From contig NZ_JAQZSG010000014.1 of NCBI RefSeq assembly GCF_028745515.1, positions 1-64,000 on the forward strand: a stretch of DNA of 64,000 bases. The letters run 5' to 3'. Made by a program: the position numbers and the translations under genes. Positions within the stretch are counted from its first letter, which is position 1. Each line of letters starts with the position of its first letter. The notes under the pieces are model-generated. The model saw only the letters and a program-made list of their open reading frames with translations, did no database searches and had not been told where the DNA came from. The stretch comes from Paenibacillus thermotolerans (GTDB lineage: Bacteria > Bacillota > Bacilli > Paenibacillales > YIM-B00363). Shown one piece after another: positions 53,409 to 62,029 of the stretch.

Positions 53409-54470
53409 ATGCGCAAAATAGTGATTCTCGGCGGCGGATACGGCGGTTTGACCGTCGCGACCAAGCTGCTCGAGGAACGTTTCCCCGACGACTGCTCCAT
53501 CACGTTGGTGGACCGTATGCCGTTTCAAGGGCTCAAAACAGAGTATTACGCGCTCGCGGCAGGGACCGTGTCCGATGTCGATATTCGCGTCAAATTTCCG
53601 GTCGATCCGAGACTGATCCTGAAATACGGCGAAGTGGGCGGCATCGACTTGGAGCGTAAGCTGGTGCTGATGGCCGGCAGCGACCCGTTGCCTTACGACC
53701 TGCTCGTCATCGGCTTAGGCTGTGTGGACCGGTATCACGGCATTCCCGGCGCAGAGGAATTTGCCGCGTCGATCCAGACGTTCTCCTCCAGCCGCAAAGC
53801 GTACCAGCAAGTAAACGACGTGAAGCCGTACGGGCAGGTTACCATCGTCGGCGGCGGTTTGAGCGGCGTAGAGATGGCTGCGGAGCTTCGGGAAAGCCGT
53901 CCGGACCTCAATATCCGCATCCTTGACCGAGGACCGAGCATCTTGTCGGCGTTCCCGGGAAAGGCACAGGATTATGTCCGGTCCTGGTTTTTGGAACACG
54001 ATGTGGAGATGTGCGGACATATTTCGTTGACGCGGTTGGAAGGCGGCTTGCTGTATCACAACGGTCCGACCATCGAAACCGACGTCACGGTTTGGACCGC
54101 CGGAATCCAGCCGAGCCCGATCGTGCAAGCGCTGGACGTTCCGAAGGACAACATCGGACGGCTGCTGCTCAATCCGTACCACCAATTGCCCTCGCATCCG
54201 GAAGTGTTCGTTGTCGGGGACTGCGCCAGCATCCCGTTCGCGCCGAGCGGACAAGCTGCGGAAGCGCAAGGCGCCCAAATTGCGGAAGTCATCCATGCGA
54301 TGTTCAAAGGGGAAACTCCTCACCTGAAGCAGATCAAGCTGAAGGGGACGCTCGGCTCGCTCGGCAAGAAAGCCGGCTTCGGCATTATGGGCAAGACGAC
54401 GCTGATGGGACGCGTACCGCGGCTGCTGAAGAGCGGCGTGCTTTGGATGTCGAAGTATCACTTGGGATAA
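53409..54470 (+). CDS. yutJ: NDH-2-like FAD oxidoreductase (YutJ type)
   Basis: 353-residue pyridine-nucleotide/FAD oxidoreductase. The FAD motif is GGGYGGL at 7-13, the NAD(P) motif is TIVGGGLSGVEMAAEL near 142-157 and the second FAD site is EVFVVGDCAS near 265. It is shorter than classical NDH-2, with only a modest C-terminal region, which fits YutJ. The physiological acceptor is not established. It converges with yuzB 6 bp away, the order found in Bacillus. Confidence 0.88.
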   Translation: MRKIVILGGGYGGLTVATKLLEERFPDDCSITLVDRMPFQGLKTEYYALAAGTVSDVDIRVKFPVDPRLILKYGEVGGIDLERKLVLMAGSDPLPYDLLVIGLGCVDRYHGIPGAEEFAASIQTFSSSRKAYQQVNDVKPYGQVTIVGGGLSGVEMAAELRESRPDLNIRILDRGPSILSAFPGKAQDYVRSWFLEHDVEMCGHISLTRLEGGLLYHNGPTIETDVTVWTAGIQPSPIVQALDVPKDNIGRLLLNPYHQLPSHPEVFVVGDCASIPFAPSGQAAEAQGAQIAEVIHAMFKGETPHLKQIKLKGTLGSLGKKAGFGIMGKTTLMGRVPRLLKSGVLWMSKYHLG

Positions 54471-54476
54471 AACGCG

Positions 54477-54734
54477 TTACTCAAGCGGAAGGCCGGACGG
54501 ACCGGTCTCCGCTTCTTTTATTTTCGCCATAATGGCCTCGTACAGCTCATCCGCCGTCTCGGCGGATACGATTTCCCCGTTTACCAGCGCGTACGGATCC
54601 AAATAGCATTGCCCGCAATTTCCGAGGCAGCCGTATTCAATGACGTCGACGCCGGGGGTTTGCTTCATCCGCTTCATGACCCGGTCCGTCCCGTTGTGCA
54701 TATTGCCCGCGCAAAACTCCACGATCGACCTCAT
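54477..54734 (-). CDS. yuzB: YuzB-family protein (DUF1450)
   Basis: 85-residue protein with a thioredoxin-like [2Fe-2S]-ferredoxin look. Cys8 (EFCAGN) and the CLGNCGQC group (Cys36, 40, 43) could hold a metal cluster. Function is unknown. The ATG at 54734 lies 9 bases after AAAGGAGG. It is divergent from yutI and convergent with yutJ, as in B. subtilis. Confidence 0.88.
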   Translation of the reverse strand: MRSIVEFCAGNMHNGTDRVMKRMKQTPGVDVIEYGCLGNCGQCYLDPYALVNGEIVSAETADELYEAIMAKIKEAETGPSGLPLE

Positions 54735-54833
54735 CCGCGCCGCCTCCTTTTTATGCACCAAATGTCTTCATATCGTGCGTTTAACTTTCCGCAAATTTGT
54801 ACTATAATAGTTGAGGAAGGGAGTTGATTTCTA

Positions 54834-55079
54834 ATGACAACGAACACCGATAACAAAATGTACGACGAAGTGCTTGAGGTGTTGGATAAATTGCGTCCTT
54901 TCCTCCAGCGCGACGGAGGCGACGTCGAGCTTGTCGATGTGGAAGACGGTATCGTTAAGCTGAAGCTGGTCGGCGCATGCGGCAGCTGCCCGAGCTCGAC
55001 GATTACGCTGAAAGCCGGCATCGAGCGCGCGCTGATGGAGGAAATCGAGGGCGTTCAAGAGGTTATGCAGGTATTTTAA
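54834..55079 (+). CDS. yutI: NifU-family iron-sulfur scaffold (YutI)
   Basis: 81-residue C-terminal NifU-type (Nfu) protein with CGSC (Cys49, Cys52) for a bridging [4Fe-4S] cluster. [14 protein letters not shown] is the family signature. It supports Fe-S maturation together with the nearby ErpA-like carrier. A TATAATAG element lies just upstream. Confidence 0.95.
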   Translation: MTTNTDNKMYDEVLEVLDKLRPFLQRDGGDVELVDVEDGIVKLKLVGACGSCPSSTITLKAGIERALMEEIEGVQEVMQVF

Positions 55080-55099
55080 TGTACTTCTTTAGAAAGAAG

Positions 55100-55130
55100 C
55101 CTGACAGACGACAAGTCTGTCAGGTTTTTT
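55100..55130. terminator. Bidirectional terminator between yutI and the SDR gene
   Basis: Perfect 10-bp stem CCTGACAGAC/GTCTGTCAGG with a 5-nt loop and TTTTTT on the plus strand. On the minus strand the stem contains the SDR stop codon and is followed by a T-rich stretch. Confidence 0.88.
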
Positions 55131-55926
55131 CTTGCGTTCCACGGACTACATAGTTCCGGATCGGATCAAGCCCGCCCGATATTTCAATGATATTGCCCGT
55201 TACATAATCCGATTCGGGCAGGCAAAGGAACGATATGACCCGCGCCACATCTTCGCCCGTCCCCGGCCGGCCGCGCGGCGATTCTTCGTCGCGCAGACCC
55301 TCGACCTCGCTGATTTTCCGCTCTTTATGGCTCCCTCGAATATCGCCGGGGCAAACCATATTGACCGTGATGCCGAAGGAGGCTTCCTCCACGGCAAGCG
55401 ACTTCGTGAAGGAAACGAGCCCGACCTTCGCCGCCGCGTAAACGGCCCGATGCGGCCAACCGCGCGCCTCTGCCGCTCTGCCGAAGCCGAAGTGAATGAT
55501 GCGCCCCCAGCCGCGGCTTCTCATTCCGGGGATGACATGGCGGTCCAGCCGCAGCACTCCGGTCAAGTTTCCTTGAATGAGCGATTCGATCTCGTCCTCA
55601 TCATATTCCGCGAACTCTCTCCGCTCCCTGACGAACGGCCCTGCATTGTTTATCAAAATATCGATTTCGCCTAACCGTTCCCGAACCTCTTCGATCATCC
55701 GCCGAACGTCGCCGCTGGAAGATACGTCTCCGCGCACAGCCGTCGCATTCACATTCGCCCGGCGAATTTCTTCGACCAGCTGATCGGCTTCCGTCTTGCT
55801 GTTTACATAATTAACGGCAATATTGCATCCCATTTCCGCCAAGGTGAGCGCCGTAATTTTTCCAAGCCCCTTCGCACTGCCCGTAATGAGAGCGGTCCGA
55901 CCGGGAAGCTCCTGCCTTCGCAGCAC
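55120..55926 (-). CDS. SDR-family oxidoreductase lacking the usual catalytic Ser
   Basis: 268-residue Rossmann-fold SDR. NAD(P) motif TGSAKGLG is near 15-22, NNAG at 93-96, and Tyr163/Lys167 (YAAAK) are present. The expected Ser about 13 residues before Tyr is missing: residues 141-160 (GRIIHFGFGRAAE onward) contain no Ser or Thr. It may be catalytically altered or use another residue. The C-terminal NIIEISGG block is normal. It lies 66 bp after the HEPN gene. Confidence 0.8.
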   Translation of the reverse strand: MLRRQELPGRTALITGSAKGLGKITALTLAEMGCNIAVNYVNSKTEADQLVEEIRRANVNATAVRGDVSSSGDVRRMIEEVRERLGEIDILINNAGPFVRERREFAEYDEDEIESLIQGNLTGVLRLDRHVIPGMRSRGWGRIIHFGFGRAAEARGWPHRAVYAAAKVGLVSFTKSLAVEEASFGITVNMVCPGDIRGSHKERKISEVEGLRDEESPRGRPGTGEDVARVISFLCLPESDYVTGNIIEISGGLDPIRNYVVRGTQEKT

Positions 55927-55992
55927 CGTTGCATCCCTCCGTAGACCGGTTTACCGGTTTATGTGCCCATTTGTCCATATAACCGCAAATCG

Positions 55993-56685
55993 TCATATTG
56001 CGCGACTGCCGAAGCGAAACACTTGCTGCAGCGATTCGCAAACCATCGCATACCCTTCCCGAAGCTTGCGGTTGTTTTCGGCCAAATCCTCGATTCTCTC
56101 GTGCTTTTCGCCTGCGAACCGGCGAATGCGGCCGTTCTCGTCGAGCAATTCCGCATTCATACCGTGGATTTCGTGATTTCGGATCAAGCGCAAATCGCTC
56201 ATCGGATGCTTGTACTTATCCTTAATCTTATGCAGCTCGCGCTGAAGCTCCGCATGAACGCCCCGCTCCCGCATCCGGCGAATGACCGTGAAGTAGGAAA
56301 ATCGGCTTTTGATTTCCTCGGTACGCAATTCATACAGCTCGTTCAAGAACGAACCGAGCTTGTCCAGCACAGAGAAGACGCGCACGCAGCCGTTCTCGAA
56401 AAAATACAAGTGCCTGCGGTAATCGAGCGTTTCTTCCGGCGTCATTTGGCTGACGAACGGTTGGGCGATCAATGCCGCGAATCGTTCCGAGCAGTAAACG
56501 CTTTCCTCCAGCTCGTCCAACGTGCCGGCGATGCTGCTGAGCCACATGGACAGACGCAGCCGCCGCTCGCTCCCCGGACCGTTCTTATGTAATAACGCGT
56601 TGCGATAACGATGAATAAGTTCCATGACTTGCCGGAAAGCCCGGTCGTCCCGCCTCTCCTGCTCGCCGAACATAAAACGCAGCAA
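55993..56685 (-). CDS. HEPN-type protein (Cthe_2314-like)
   Basis: 230-residue all-helical protein. Two R-x4-H motifs are visible: RNALLH at 28-33 and RNHEIH at 169-174, the kind used by HEPN RNases and HEPN RNA-binding proteins. Overall size and the 'LRLIRNHEIHG' block resemble proteins labelled Cthe_2314-family HEPN in spore-formers. No nucleotidyltransferase partner sits next to it, so a toxin-antitoxin role is not supported. The TTG at 56685 lies 10 bases after AAGGGGG, 17 bp after the EamA stop. Confidence 0.7.
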   Translation of the reverse strand: MLRFMFGEQERRDDRAFRQVMELIHRYRNALLHKNGPGSERRLRLSMWLSSIAGTLDELEESVYCSERFAALIAQPFVSQMTPEETLDYRRHLYFFENGCVRVFSVLDKLGSFLNELYELRTEEIKSRFSYFTVIRRMRERGVHAELQRELHKIKDKYKHPMSDLRLIRNHEIHGMNAELLDENGRIRRFAGEKHERIEDLAENNRKLREGYAMVCESLQQVFRFGSRAI

Positions 56686-56702
56686 ACGCGCGATACCCCC
56701 TT

Positions 56703-57629
56703 CTAACCCGGTTTCGCTTCCTTCATACGATCGCTTTGGATCAAATACATGGCGATTAAAACGGCCGCGCCGCCCGCAAGCTGATACCATCTCAGCTGCT
56801 CGCCGAACGTAACGTACCCGGCGAGCGCGGCGGACAGGGGCATCAAGTATCCGTATACGGATGCCTTGAACGGCCCGAGCCGCGACAGTCCCCAATTATG
56901 CAGCAAAAAGCCGATGAATAGCGCGACGATCGACGCATAGGCGAGTGAGAACCACCCGTCCGCCGTAACGGCGGCCAGCGCCCCCGATGGTGCGGTGAGC
57001 AGCCCGAACGGCAGCAGCACCGCGCCGCTGATACTAATTTCAATAGCGAGCAGCAGCGGTACGGGATACTTTCTGAGCAGCCCTCTCATGCCGATCATGT
57101 ACACGGCCCCGAACACGCTTCGGAGCAGCAAAAGCACGTCTCCGCGCCACGTATCGGGCCCGATGCCGATCGGATTGCCGGCTACGATGAGCAGCGTGCC
57201 GCCGAACGCTAGCGGAATGCCCGCCATCGTTCTGGCAGACGGGCTCATTTCGCGCAGCGAAAGCGCGACGATCCCGACCCAGACCGGAATCATGCCGCGG
57301 CCGAGGATGGCTGCATTCGCAGCGGTGGAATAAGGAAGCGCATAAGACAGCACGACCTCCATCCCTGCGGACGAGAGCAGCGCATAGCCGGCAATCGGCA
57401 GCCAGTCGCGCGAATCGAACGACCATTCAAGCCGGTGTCTTCGATAATACCAATAAGTATACGCCCATACAACCGGAGCGATACCGGCATAACGAAAAGC
57501 GTTGAACAGAACCGGATTCCATTCGATGCCCCCGATCTTCATCGGAACGTTGTTGTAACCCCAGAGAACAAAAACCGAGATGAGCGCCAGATGCGGCAAT
57601 GCGACGGTCCAGCTCCAGCTCCGGCGCAT
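56703..57629 (-). CDS. EamA-family (DMT) transporter
   Basis: 308-residue membrane protein with ten hydrophobic helices in two EamA repeats (about 12-140 and 165-295). Typical strings are ILGRGMIPVWVGIVALSL and a LGPFKASVYGYLMPLSAAL block. Drug/metabolite transporters of this family export amino acids or other small molecules; the substrate is unknown. It lies between ctaA and the HEPN gene on the same strand with small gaps. Confidence 0.87.
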   Translation of the reverse strand: MRRSWSWTVALPHLALISVFVLWGYNNVPMKIGGIEWNPVLFNAFRYAGIAPVVWAYTYWYYRRHRLEWSFDSRDWLPIAGYALLSSAGMEVVLSYALPYSTAANAAILGRGMIPVWVGIVALSLREMSPSARTMAGIPLAFGGTLLIVAGNPIGIGPDTWRGDVLLLLRSVFGAVYMIGMRGLLRKYPVPLLLAIEISISGAVLLPFGLLTAPSGALAAVTADGWFSLAYASIVALFIGFLLHNWGLSRLGPFKASVYGYLMPLSAALAGYVTFGEQLRWYQLAGGAAVLIAMYLIQSDRMKEAKPG

Positions 57630-57658
57630 TCAGCCTGCCGTTTCCTTTCCGTTTCCCC

Positions 57659-58582
57659 TCATGAATCGTAGCTCCCCCGACCGGCCGCTCTTGTCGAGAT
57701 GCCGAGATAAACTAAAACCGCAAACAGCAGCGAAACCAATATCGTGTGCAGCAACGTGCCGAATACGTACCATTCGGTTCCCATCAAAGCCATGAGCAGC
57801 GCACCGCTGGCGATTTGCCCCGTTACGAAAGCGAAGGCGAGATTGGCGCCGTTGCGGATCAATCGGTTGGAAGCGAACTTGCTCCTAGCTATAAAAGCCA
57901 GCACCAGTACGATAAAGAACAAGGCGTAAGCGGCCATCCGGTGCGCAAATGCGATGGCTGTCGCCCCTTCCAGCGCCGGGACCAGCGTATTGTTGCATAG
58001 AGGGAAGCCGAAGCAGCCGCCGCCGGATTCCGTGTGGGCGACATAGGCGCCGGAATATACGACAAGGTAGGCGTAAATGGCGGTCAGCCAGACGGCGGTT
58101 TGGAACCATTTCGGCACCGGAATCGCGCTTGCCTTCCGGCCGGCTGCCCCCCGCTCGGCCTGCCGTATGGCGACGACCAGCATGAATGTAAAAGTAAACG
58201 CAATCAATGATATGCCGAAATGGAGCGCCAATATTTCATCCGATTGCGGGTTTTTCACCTGCGCCGCCCCCAGCAGCGCTTGGACGATCGTAAACAGCAG
58301 CGCCCCGCCCGCGTAAAACCTGGCGTCCTTTCTCTTCACGTAGGCGAACGTTGCGATCGTCGAAGCGAGAATGACGAGGCCGACGACCCCGGTCACTGCC
58401 CGGTGGCTGTATTCAATCATCGATTCTACCGTATAAGCCGGTACAAACTTCCCGCGGCACAGCGGCCAATCGTCTCCGCAGCCGCGCCCCGATTCGGTTT
58501 GCGAAACGGTAACTCCCATCATAAGTATAAGAAACATCCCGATGCACGCAGCCATTGCCAATGTTTTGACCGATTTTTTCAT
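57659..58582 (-). CDS. ctaA: Heme A synthase CtaA
   Basis: 307-residue membrane enzyme that oxidises the heme O methyl group to give heme A for cytochrome oxidase. Eight helices fit the family. Heme-ligand His residues occur in EYSHRAVTG, LALHFGISL, FAHRMAAY and LLHTILV. Paired loop cysteines GRGCGDDWPLC and GGGCFGFPLC are conserved in Bacillus CtaA. The ATG at 58582 is preferred to the GTG at 58594. No cta operon genes adjoin it. Confidence 0.93.
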   Translation of the reverse strand: MKKSVKTLAMAACIGMFLILMMGVTVSQTESGRGCGDDWPLCRGKFVPAYTVESMIEYSHRAVTGVVGLVILASTIATFAYVKRKDARFYAGGALLFTIVQALLGAAQVKNPQSDEILALHFGISLIAFTFTFMLVVAIRQAERGAAGRKASAIPVPKWFQTAVWLTAIYAYLVVYSGAYVAHTESGGGCFGFPLCNNTLVPALEGATAIAFAHRMAAYALFFIVLVLAFIARSKFASNRLIRNGANLAFAFVTGQIASGALLMALMGTEWYVFGTLLHTILVSLLFAVLVYLGISTRAAGRGSYDS

Positions 58583-58694
58583 GAATAAAGTCACCGCTTC
58601 TCTTCATACTTGTTGCTCCTGTCATTATAAACGATTACCGCGGCGATCCGCCATGTTTCGCGGTGTTACGGGGGACAAGTTCATCGAAAGTTCA

Positions 58695-58724
58695 AAAAGA
58701 AACAGCGCCGGAAGCTCCGGCGCT
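58695..58724 (-). terminator. Terminator of the thioredoxin-like gene
   Basis: Perfect 9-bp stem AGCGCCGGA/TCCGGCGCT with a 3-nt loop, followed on the minus strand by GTTTCTTTTTGAA, 15 bases past the stop. Confidence 0.88.
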
Positions 58725-58739
58725 GCTGTACCACCCGTA

Positions 58740-59084
58740 TTATTTGTTCAATTGCGCGGACACCTGGACGACCCTGTCGAGAAACTCCTCGATTTCCTCC
58801 CGCGTCTTCCGCAGCTTGCTGACAAACCGAATCGTCTCATTCCCGTTCATAAAGGCGATGAAGCTCGGAATGCCAAGCACGTTGTACTCTTCGCCAAGCT
58901 CGGGGAACGCATCGCGGTCAACTACAACGAACTGCATTCGATCCGAATAATTGTCCGCTACTTCCGGCATGAACGGATTCATAAAGTGGCAATCCTTGCA
59001 CCAATCGGCCTTAAAAATAGCTACCGTCGGTTTCGGGGAAGCGATGCTTTCGCGAAATTGCTCTACACTGGTTATCGGTTTCAT
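58740..59084 (-). CDS. Thioredoxin-family protein
   Basis: 114-residue thioredoxin fold with WCKDC (Cys29, Cys32) and a cis-Pro in LGIPSFIAF. A cytoplasmic disulfide or redox role is likely, without a named pathway. It begins 7 bp after the stalk-domain lipoprotein gene, so they form an operon closed by the hairpin at 58695-58724. Confidence 0.88.
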   Translation of the reverse strand: MKPITSVEQFRESIASPKPTVAIFKADWCKDCHFMNPFMPEVADNYSDRMQFVVVDRDAFPELGEEYNVLGIPSFIAFMNGNETIRFVSKLRKTREEIEEFLDRVVQVSAQLNK

Positions 59085-59091
59085 CGTTTCA

Positions 59092-60645
59092 TCAAAACTC
59101 CTTTGTAATCGTTAAAAATCCTTCGGAGTCCCACTGTGCCGTACCGCCCAACGCTTTGACGATAAACGCGAACGGAACGAAGGTCGTTCCCTCAATACGC
59201 TCCGGCGCTTCGGTCAGGGCGACCGTCTTGCCGTTCACCGTCGCTTGCTTGCTGCCGATCGTAAGCACGATCGTAATATTTTCGACTTCGTCCTTCACGG
59301 TAACGGTTTGCGCTTTGCCGTCCCATGTAACGACCGTATCGAGCTCCTCGCTGACGTACCGGACGGGAACCATCGTCGTACCTACGCCCTTCAAATATGG
59401 AGAGAAGCCGTCCGTTACGCGCGGGTCGTCGCCCGTCGCCAGAACGAACGTGTGCGTCGTTGCTTTCAAATCCTTCTTAAGCAGCTCATACAGCACCGAG
59501 CCGGGCTCCAGGTTTGCAAGCCGCTCCCTCGGCTTCACGTCCGCCTTCCACTCATAGACTTCCCCGTTGTACGCATCCGCTTTCACGTCGCCGTCCAAAT
59601 TCCATTGCCTTGCGGAGGCGCCGATCCGGAACGCCTTGATTCCATCGGTGCTTTCCGTCTCCGCCGGCGAAATAACGGCATTCAAATCGTAACCGACCGG
59701 CGTCGTGCCGCTGAGCAGCACATCCAATTGAAGCTTCGTATCGTCGCCGAAGAGCGCCCCGACCTCGGACGCGTCGACCTCCGGCTTTTCGAGCTCGGCC
59801 GCCAGATCGGTCAGCACCGGTTTCATCGCTTCATAGAAAAACTCAACAGCCAAAGTCTTATTATTGAGCGCCATCGTCAGCATTTCATCCGGCTCCTCCG
59901 CCTGCTCGTTCATCTCTTCGAGCATCGGCTTCAGCGCGTCATAGAGCGAGCCGATCAGCTGCTTCAAGCCTTCCTCGTCCTTTGCGATATTTTGGAGCAG
60001 CTGGATGGCAAGCTCCGTCAGCTCTTGTGCGCCGACCTCAAGGCTTATCTTCGTCAGCTGGGCCTGCTGCCCGTTCAGCGTTTCGGTTACGGCAGACGCC
60101 TGAATTTGCTTCGGATTCGGCGCATTGCGCAGGAAGAAGGTGAGGACGGCTTTGGATACCGCCTTATTCGCTTCGCTTCCCGGCTCCAAGAACGTCCCCA
60201 AGATGCCGGCCTCTTCGATGCCCGTAACGAAATCCTGTCCGCCGGAAGCCGGATTCGTATCAAACAAGAACGGCTTCTTTGCGCCTTCGGCATCGATCAC
60301 AACCGTTGTGCCGTTCACGAACATTTCGAACGGAACCGTTCCCCTCGGAATCGTCAGCGTTCCTTTGGCGGAAGCCGAAGTCGCGCTTTCGGATTTCAGC
60401 TCGTCGAGGCGAAGCTTGCCGCTTCCGAACGTTTGAAGCATCTTTTCCGTTTCCTCATCCGGCTTTTGGCTTTCATCCCTTATAAATTCCCATTGAAGCT
60501 GGAAAGTTCCTTCACTGGAATCGTGGTTTATCGAAGATACCAGCGCCTCGTTGAGATTCACTCCGCCGACGCTTTCGCAGCCGGCCATAGCCAGCATAGA
60601 TACGACTAGAATCGCAGCCAGCCAAAAACGTTTCCCCAATTTCAT
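59092..60645 (-). CDS. Lipoprotein with C-terminal copper-amine-oxidase-like stalk domains
   Basis: 517-residue predicted lipoprotein, lipobox MAMAGC with Cys23. A large helical and beta middle region (about 40-370) has no recognised family. The C-terminal 130 residues hold two 'TTMVPVRYVSEELDTVVTW' and 'GTTFVPFAFIVKALGGTAQW' stalk units, which in spore-formers adorn surface proteins. The ATG at 60645 follows GAGGAAGGAA. Function is unknown. It is co-transcribed with the thioredoxin-like gene. Confidence 0.8.
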   Translation of the reverse strand: MKLGKRFWLAAILVVSMLAMAGCESVGGVNLNEALVSSINHDSSEGTFQLQWEFIRDESQKPDEETEKMLQTFGSGKLRLDELKSESATSASAKGTLTIPRGTVPFEMFVNGTTVVIDAEGAKKPFLFDTNPASGGQDFVTGIEEAGILGTFLEPGSEANKAVSKAVLTFFLRNAPNPKQIQASAVTETLNGQQAQLTKISLEVGAQELTELAIQLLQNIAKDEEGLKQLIGSLYDALKPMLEEMNEQAEEPDEMLTMALNNKTLAVEFFYEAMKPVLTDLAAELEKPEVDASEVGALFGDDTKLQLDVLLSGTTPVGYDLNAVISPAETESTDGIKAFRIGASARQWNLDGDVKADAYNGEVYEWKADVKPRERLANLEPGSVLYELLKKDLKATTHTFVLATGDDPRVTDGFSPYLKGVGTTMVPVRYVSEELDTVVTWDGKAQTVTVKDEVENITIVLTIGSKQATVNGKTVALTEAPERIEGTTFVPFAFIVKALGGTAQWDSEGFLTITKEF

Positions 60646-60814
60646 TTCATTTCCTTCCTCTCCACATATTTCTCCCATCCACGATTATACTGGTTTTCCT
60701 GAACAATTCATATGTTAAAAGCAACACATTTCATAAAGAACGCCACATATCATGCGGCTCTAAATGAAAGGAAACACTGGTATAAACGGTTAATGAGCGG
60801 AGGGGTGCATTGGC

Positions 60815-62029
60815 ATGAATGGATCGAAAAGCTTTTCGATTGCAGGCTTGTGGGGGAAGCTGATACGGCTGCCCGAAGTAGGAGCCGGGCCGTTCGCCTC
60901 GCTTGCCGTCGATCCGCGCGAGCTCAAACGGTTGAAAGGCGAATGGGAGCGGCTCGGCCCGCCCGGACCCCCGGGGCAATATAACGCGCCGGAGACCGGC
61001 ATCATAGAGGATATAAAGACGAGGACGCGTTTGTCGAACCGAAACAACGTGACGAGAACCGCCGCCTACTTCTCGATCTTTCACAAACATCCCGAGCTGC
61101 ATTGGGCGTTGCTCGCCCATATGGTATCCCGCAACGGCGGGTGGAGCATGACCGATCTGAAGGGCGAGCTGCTTCCGAGAATACTTCCGGAGCCGATGCG
61201 GGAGCGGCTGTTCGACATGCTGGAGACGGCCAACGCCTTTATATTCGGCGATGCCTACCCGCAATTGCTTCTTTACCAAGAAAGCGTTGGGCGCGGGCGG
61301 CCGCTGTTTCATTTGCTTCCGGCCTTCGGCGTTTCTTCCTTCATGAAGCCGGTTTGGCGGCTGTTCTGGGAAACGCGCAGCTCCGTGCCGCTGACCATCG
61401 CGATGATCGTCAATGAGCAGCATTATATTGAAAAGCGCGTCGTGCAGCTTCCCGAGTTCGCAAGCGGCGTGCTGAATACGCTGCCGTTCCAAGCGCAATC
61501 GGCGCTGCAGCTCAATCAGGTGTTTTTCCCTTATGGCGGCGAAAGTCCGGTCGCCGCCGGAAGGCAGCGCATCGCGGGAGGGATTCTGGAGGACTTCGGC
61601 TCGCTCAAGGAGCGGATTTTGTTCGGGAAGAAGCTTTACGGCATATTGTTCGGCATTCCCGAAGCGCGCGATGGGGCGCGGCGCTTCGCGCAAACAACGC
61701 CGCACACCGGCTCCCGCGCCGATTATTGGCCGGAGCTGTTCGCCGCCGTGCGGCGCGGCGCCCCCTCTTCGGCTTATATGCCGAAGCTGGACGGCACGGA
61801 GCTGCTGCCGGACGCAGCTCCGTTCTACAGCCCGCGCCTTGCGGACGCGTGGAAAGACAAACCGCTCCGGGAGCCGGAGCGGTTCGATTGGTTCCGCGGC
61901 AACGCATCGGATGCCGCGGGTTATTTTACGGACGTGCGTCCTTCGGTACCGTATGAGATGAGCGCCGAGCATTGCTACGGCCTGGAGAAGCTCGAGCTCG
62001 CCGCCCTTGCGGGGAGCCTGTTGCTTTAG
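60815..62029 (+). CDS. DUF2515-like protein (YppC-type)
   Basis: 404-residue cytoplasmic protein. NNVTRTAAYFSIFHKHPELHW near 78-98 and HMVSRNGGWSMTDLKG near 102-117 resemble the DUF2515/YppC family of Bacillales, which has no known function. The C-terminal third is low in recognisable motifs. The ATG follows GGAGGGGTG. It overlaps the convergent flippase gene by 4 bp. Confidence 0.65.
   Translation: MNGSKSFSIAGLWGKLIRLPEVGAGPFASLAVDPRELKRLKGEWERLGPPGPPGQYNAPETGIIEDIKTRTRLSNRNNVTRTAAYFSIFHKHPELHWALLAHMVSRNGGWSMTDLKGELLPRILPEPMRERLFDMLETANAFIFGDAYPQLLLYQESVGRGRPLFHLLPAFGVSSFMKPVWRLFWETRSSVPLTIAMIVNEQHYIEKRVVQLPEFASGVLNTLPFQAQSALQLNQVFFPYGGESPVAAGRQRIAGGILEDFGSLKERILFGKKLYGILFGIPEARDGARRFAQTTPHTGSRADYWPELFAAVRRGAPSSAYMPKLDGTELLPDAAPFYSPRLADAWKDKPLREPERFDWFRGNASDAAGYFTDVRPSVPYEMSAEHCYGLEKLELAALAGSLLL

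Noticed and set aside
59245-60609. Plus-strand 454-codon frame
   Set aside because: It is antisense to the stalk-domain lipoprotein, Arg/Gln/Leu-rich and without domains.
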